Assembly: GCA_963169105.1 (NCBI GenBank)
Contig: OY720633.1
Span: 148,263,200 to 148,327,199 of the forward strand
Origin: Ceriagrion tenellum
Taxonomy: Eukaryota; Arthropoda; Insecta; Odonata; Coenagrionidae
Direction of reading: 5' to 3'
DNA length: 64,000 bases
The notes under the pieces are model-generated. The model ran no database searches and was not told the origin of the DNA. It saw nothing but the letters and a program-made list of their open reading frames with translations. Positions 61,328-64,000 of the stretch are shown here, piece by piece. Each line of letters begins with the position of its first letter. The stretch's first letter is position 1. A program made the translations under genes and the position numbers.

Positions 61328-61899
61328 TTGCTAATGGAGTCGCGTTTTTTCTTAACAATATATGGTATAATATATAAATATGAAATGACAGAATTGAAAA
61401 TGTCTGCACTACCATGTGTAATAGACATTTCCACTGCAAGCATTAAGCTACATTGCATTAGGAAATAATTTACCAATGCAGCTGAACATTATGGTGTTTA
61501 TGTTGGTACATTTTCGTGCTCAAAATAGAATGGCGAGATTTATGGACCCATTGATCACCTATCACACCGCGTCCGTGAGTTCGCTGTTGCTGGCGGTGAA
61601 AGTGAACCTTTCGCACACATTTGAGAGCCTTTTGTCTAAATGCGTGCACTTTCCAGTACGTGTTTGCCTTTTGAATAGGTGTGAGCAAAGTCCTGGAGCA
61701 GGTGCTAATTAATCATATGAGCGATTCTGGATTAAATCCAATACGCTCGACGGTATGTGGTGTGAGTATATCCCACCTGTGTTACGGTATCACTTTTTTC
61801 CCAGCCCTTCCCCTTGCTAATGGAGTCGCGTTTTTTTCTTAACAATATATGGTATAATATATAAATATGAAATGACAGAATTGAAAATGTCTGCACTAC
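61328..61899. repeat. Block flanked by 85-bp direct repeats
   Basis: Copies 61328-61412 (85 bp) and 61814-61899 (86 bp) are identical except for one T more in a T run. Both begin ttgctaatggagtcgcg and end aaaatgtctgcactac. The 401 bp between them are of different, GC-richer composition and contain a 72-codon minus-strand frame and a 78-codon plus-strand frame, neither recognised. Near-identity implies a recent event: either a segmental duplication of the 85 bp with the intervening block, or very short terminal direct repeats of an unknown element. LTR hallmarks (TG...CA ends) are absent. Confidence 0.9.
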
Positions 61900-63449
61900 T
61901 ATTTTCCTCCTCTTTCCTTACTCCAGTCACCACTCTCCAATCAGTGGCTGACCCTTTCTACGATATCTTCCCCGTCCTCCCTTTCCACACTTTCCAGGCA
62001 CCTCTAACAATGGTCACTTTCTCCTCCTGCCTCCTCCTTCTCTCAACTCGCCCGTCTGGCCATCTATCCGAGCCTCAACAAACCGAATCACTTTCAGCAA
62101 GCACAATCTTTCCCTTCTTTTGCATGACCTCTTCGCACCATCTCTCCCTACGATCTGATATAAAATTTCCCTAACCTCATCCCCTAACCACTTACATTTC
62201 CCCAAACACCAATGACTGATGTTCGAAAGCAACTCCGTTTAGATTCCATGGCAATTCTCTATATCCCTCCAACTGCCAGTTGTAGGTGCTTTCGATCACT
62301 CAGCACAAACGGATTCGCAATTTATCTCATATTCTGATATCCTTGACTGCCAAAAATGGACAAGAAAAAATCAAAAAAGATACATGCCGCCACTCACCAT
62401 CTTGTCTTTTGATTTTTATGAATCCTTTTAACATATCTGCTGTTAATTAAAAAGTATTAATATCATTTCCTGATAGTTTAAGAAAACATGAGCATAATAT
62501 TATGTCAACTTTTATGCCTCTTGTGCAATGAAAAAAATTGAATTTCGCAGATAGTAAAATGTCACCTTAATAATGCCTTCGTTTGACATGTATACTTTTG
62601 AAAATTGATTGATTGACTTTCCTATTTAAAATATCAAGTAATATTCTAAGTTACCTTCCTGAACGAAAGTTTGGCATTTGTCCCATAAAAAAGCTAAAAA
62701 TGTCACCATTACTTTAATAAATGGCATGAAACAATTTACAAATCCACGTAATGTTAAGTTTATAACTTTCTTTTACCCAAGAACTATTCTCACTGGTTAT
62801 AATCATTGGCATTCTTGGTTCCCTCAAAGTACAACCTAAATAATTGCGTTGCCTAAAAAGTTGTCATTTGATAGAAGGAACATTGGAGCCGTCTGAGGAC
62901 TCCTGGCATTACGAGTATCGCTGCGACAGCTTCTAAGGACCTCAAATTTTTCAAATTAGTTGACTTTACGTTTAGGTTTTATATTGGGCTCTACTGTTGT
63001 TTTCAAGATCGTAATAATAACTTTATGATCGCTAATCCCTTGTAGGATATCGCAGTATGGCATTGTTGGGTGACTGGCTCCAGTACATTATTTCCTCTCC
63101 TGGGTTCGTTGACCACTTGGGTTAGAGAATGGTTTGAAAGTTAATTGAGTAAGGCCTGCCTTGTATCCCGCTCGCTTGAACCTGTTATATACTCTAGGTT
63201 CTCTAATTGTTAGCCTGGTGGTTGAAACTCCCTACGAGTACTACTACGCTTTTGTTATCTCTCGAGGTAAGTGATGGTATTTGCAGTTTTAAATGAATCA
63301 TAACTTCTATTTTGGAATAATGATTAAATTAATAAATATGCATATGTGCAGCAATGTACACTTATTGCTAAGGTTGCATCAACTAAATGTTTTTTGAGGC
63401 TACCTAAATATTTCCAAATTTATGAATAATGAGATTTAGATTAAGGCCG
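61900..63449. other. No gene seen
   Basis: Pyrimidine-rich on the plus strand from 61,905 to about 62,230, giving long but S/P/L-rich open frames that are not convincing. AT-rich afterwards. Confidence 0.5.
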
Positions 63450-63537
63450 GTATTCATAGATGGGATAAATAATCAATGATTGCTGAATCTATGATTATTC
63501 GTCAATCGTTGATTATTTGATTTGTGTATTCATAGAT
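63450..63537. repeat. Hairpin between 12-bp direct repeats
   Basis: gtattcatagat occurs at 63450-63461 and 63526-63537. Between them a 15-bp stem (aataatcaatgattg, 63468-63482, with caatcgttgattatt, 63503-63517, one G-T pair) encloses a 20-base loop. The second direct repeat directly abuts the tail of the LINE that follows, which suggests that LINE may have integrated at this hairpin. Confidence 0.65.
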
Positions 63538-63557
63538 AGAATAGAATAGAAAACAAA

Positions 63558-63563
63558 TTTATT
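63558..63563 (-). terminator. LINE poly(A) signal
   Basis: AATAAA on the minus strand, directly before the short pentanucleotide-repeat tail of the element. Confidence 0.55.
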
Positions 63564-63838
63564 GTTCTAGGACAGGACCTATGGAACATGCAATCGATAC
63601 AGAAAAAAAACAGGCTCTGTGGTATTAAGGAAAAAAAAATCTACAAGTCACCTTGCTTGAACAACACGAACAATACAAACATAATATGAAATCAAATACA
63701 ATGACAGATTTTACAAAGAAAATGATCAAGTCAAGTCAGTATAATATATACAAGTATACAAGAGCCTTTTAATGAATTTTACTTACATTCTTTGAAAGAA
63801 CAAAAATCAATTAATGTGAGAACGATTGAGGTACACAC

Positions 63839-64000
63839 TCAATCACCATAACATTCATCAATCAGGTATGCAAACATTTTTAATTTGAATTGGTTTAAAT
63901 TTATAGCATTCAATATATAGTCAGGAATATCATTCCATACCCTTATACATGAATTAATAGTGGATAATTGGTACACAGTTGTTCTACATTTAGGAACTTT
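63839..64000 (-). pseudogene. LINE ORF2 C-terminus, partial
   Basis: The minus strand is open for 53 codons from the window edge to the stop at 63839-63841. The peptide includes KCRTTVYQLSTINSCIRVWN and DIPDYIL, then FKLKMFAYLID near its end. This matches the conserved end of many LINE ORF2 proteins (R...R.......S....LWN.IP..I......F...K..L). No break is visible in this part, but the rest lies outside the window, so its state is unknown. Confidence 0.75.

Larger units (their letters stand above)
63538..64000 (-). mobile_element. LINE 3' end, continues beyond the window
   Basis: Read on the minus strand, an ORF2 C-terminus enters from 64000, stops at 63839, and is followed by a 3' UTR, a poly(A) signal (63558-63563) and a short TTCTA-repeat tail ending at 63538. 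The tail and signal have the same design as at 58,215-58,240, but the protein end differs from the element there, so the two are probably related families rather than copies of one. Confidence 0.8.

Noticed and set aside
61905..62235. 100-codon S/L/P-rich open frame
   Set aside because: The plus strand is pyrimidine-rich, which removes stop codons and yields such composition without coding.
1..64000. Bacterial or phage gene organisation
   Set aside because: No long open frames, no overlapping gene runs and no ribosome-binding-site spacing; LINE and LTR relics and pol III box motifs are eukaryotic.

Overview
This window looks like gene-poor nuclear DNA from an arthropod, most likely an insect. 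It is visibly AT-rich and has no long open frames. The longest stop-free reading frame is 158 codons and shows no recognisable family. There are no operons, ribosome-binding sites, rRNA genes, convincing tRNA genes or CRISPR arrays. What can be recognised is decayed mobile DNA: three or four non-LTR retrotransposon (LINE) remnants of insect-like type, a probable solo LTR, several tRNA-derived SINE-like heads, and fold-back or MITE-like inverted repeats. I found no intact protein-coding gene. The sequence could be intergenic or lie inside a very long intron; a juxtaposed acceptor/donor site near 43,166 would fit the intron reading but does not prove it.

Layout. 1-12 kb is mostly featureless, with a GC-rich insert between 25-bp direct repeats (1,356-1,532), a possible SINE (4.3 kb) and a GC-richer patch (9.7-10.2 kb). 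12-22 kb holds a fold-back element (12,030-12,186), a 60-bp tandem duplication (16,338-16,457), a broken LINE ORF2 C-terminal fragment on the minus strand (19,304-19,564) and a very GC-rich inverted repeat (21,770-21,866). 28-37 kb holds a MITE-like inverted repeat (28,343-28,474), a probable solo LTR with TATA box and poly(A) signal (30,163-30,386), and two diverged copies of one unclassified family of about 620 bp (30,628-31,243 and 35,821-36,451), the second joined to GTCA and TA microsatellites.

37-54 kb is again sparse: a GC-rich patch with overlapping open frames, a SINE-like head at 41.3 kb, a hairpin and a ratchet-like splice site at 43.2 kb, and a short acidic open frame at 53.7 kb. 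At 54,778-54,989 there is a perfect 212-bp palindrome. The right end (58.2-61.9 kb) holds two LINE pieces placed back to back: a minus-strand reverse transcriptase/C-terminal part with a duplicated 3' UTR, and a plus-strand endonuclease part cut short by a block flanked by 85-bp direct repeats. Another minus-strand LINE 3' end runs off the window at 64,000.

No undescribed biological system is evident. The observations most worth following up are the perfect palindrome, the 85-bp direct-repeat block, the duplicated LINE 3' UTR and the two-copy unclassified family. All motif calls were made by eye; no alignment or database search was run.
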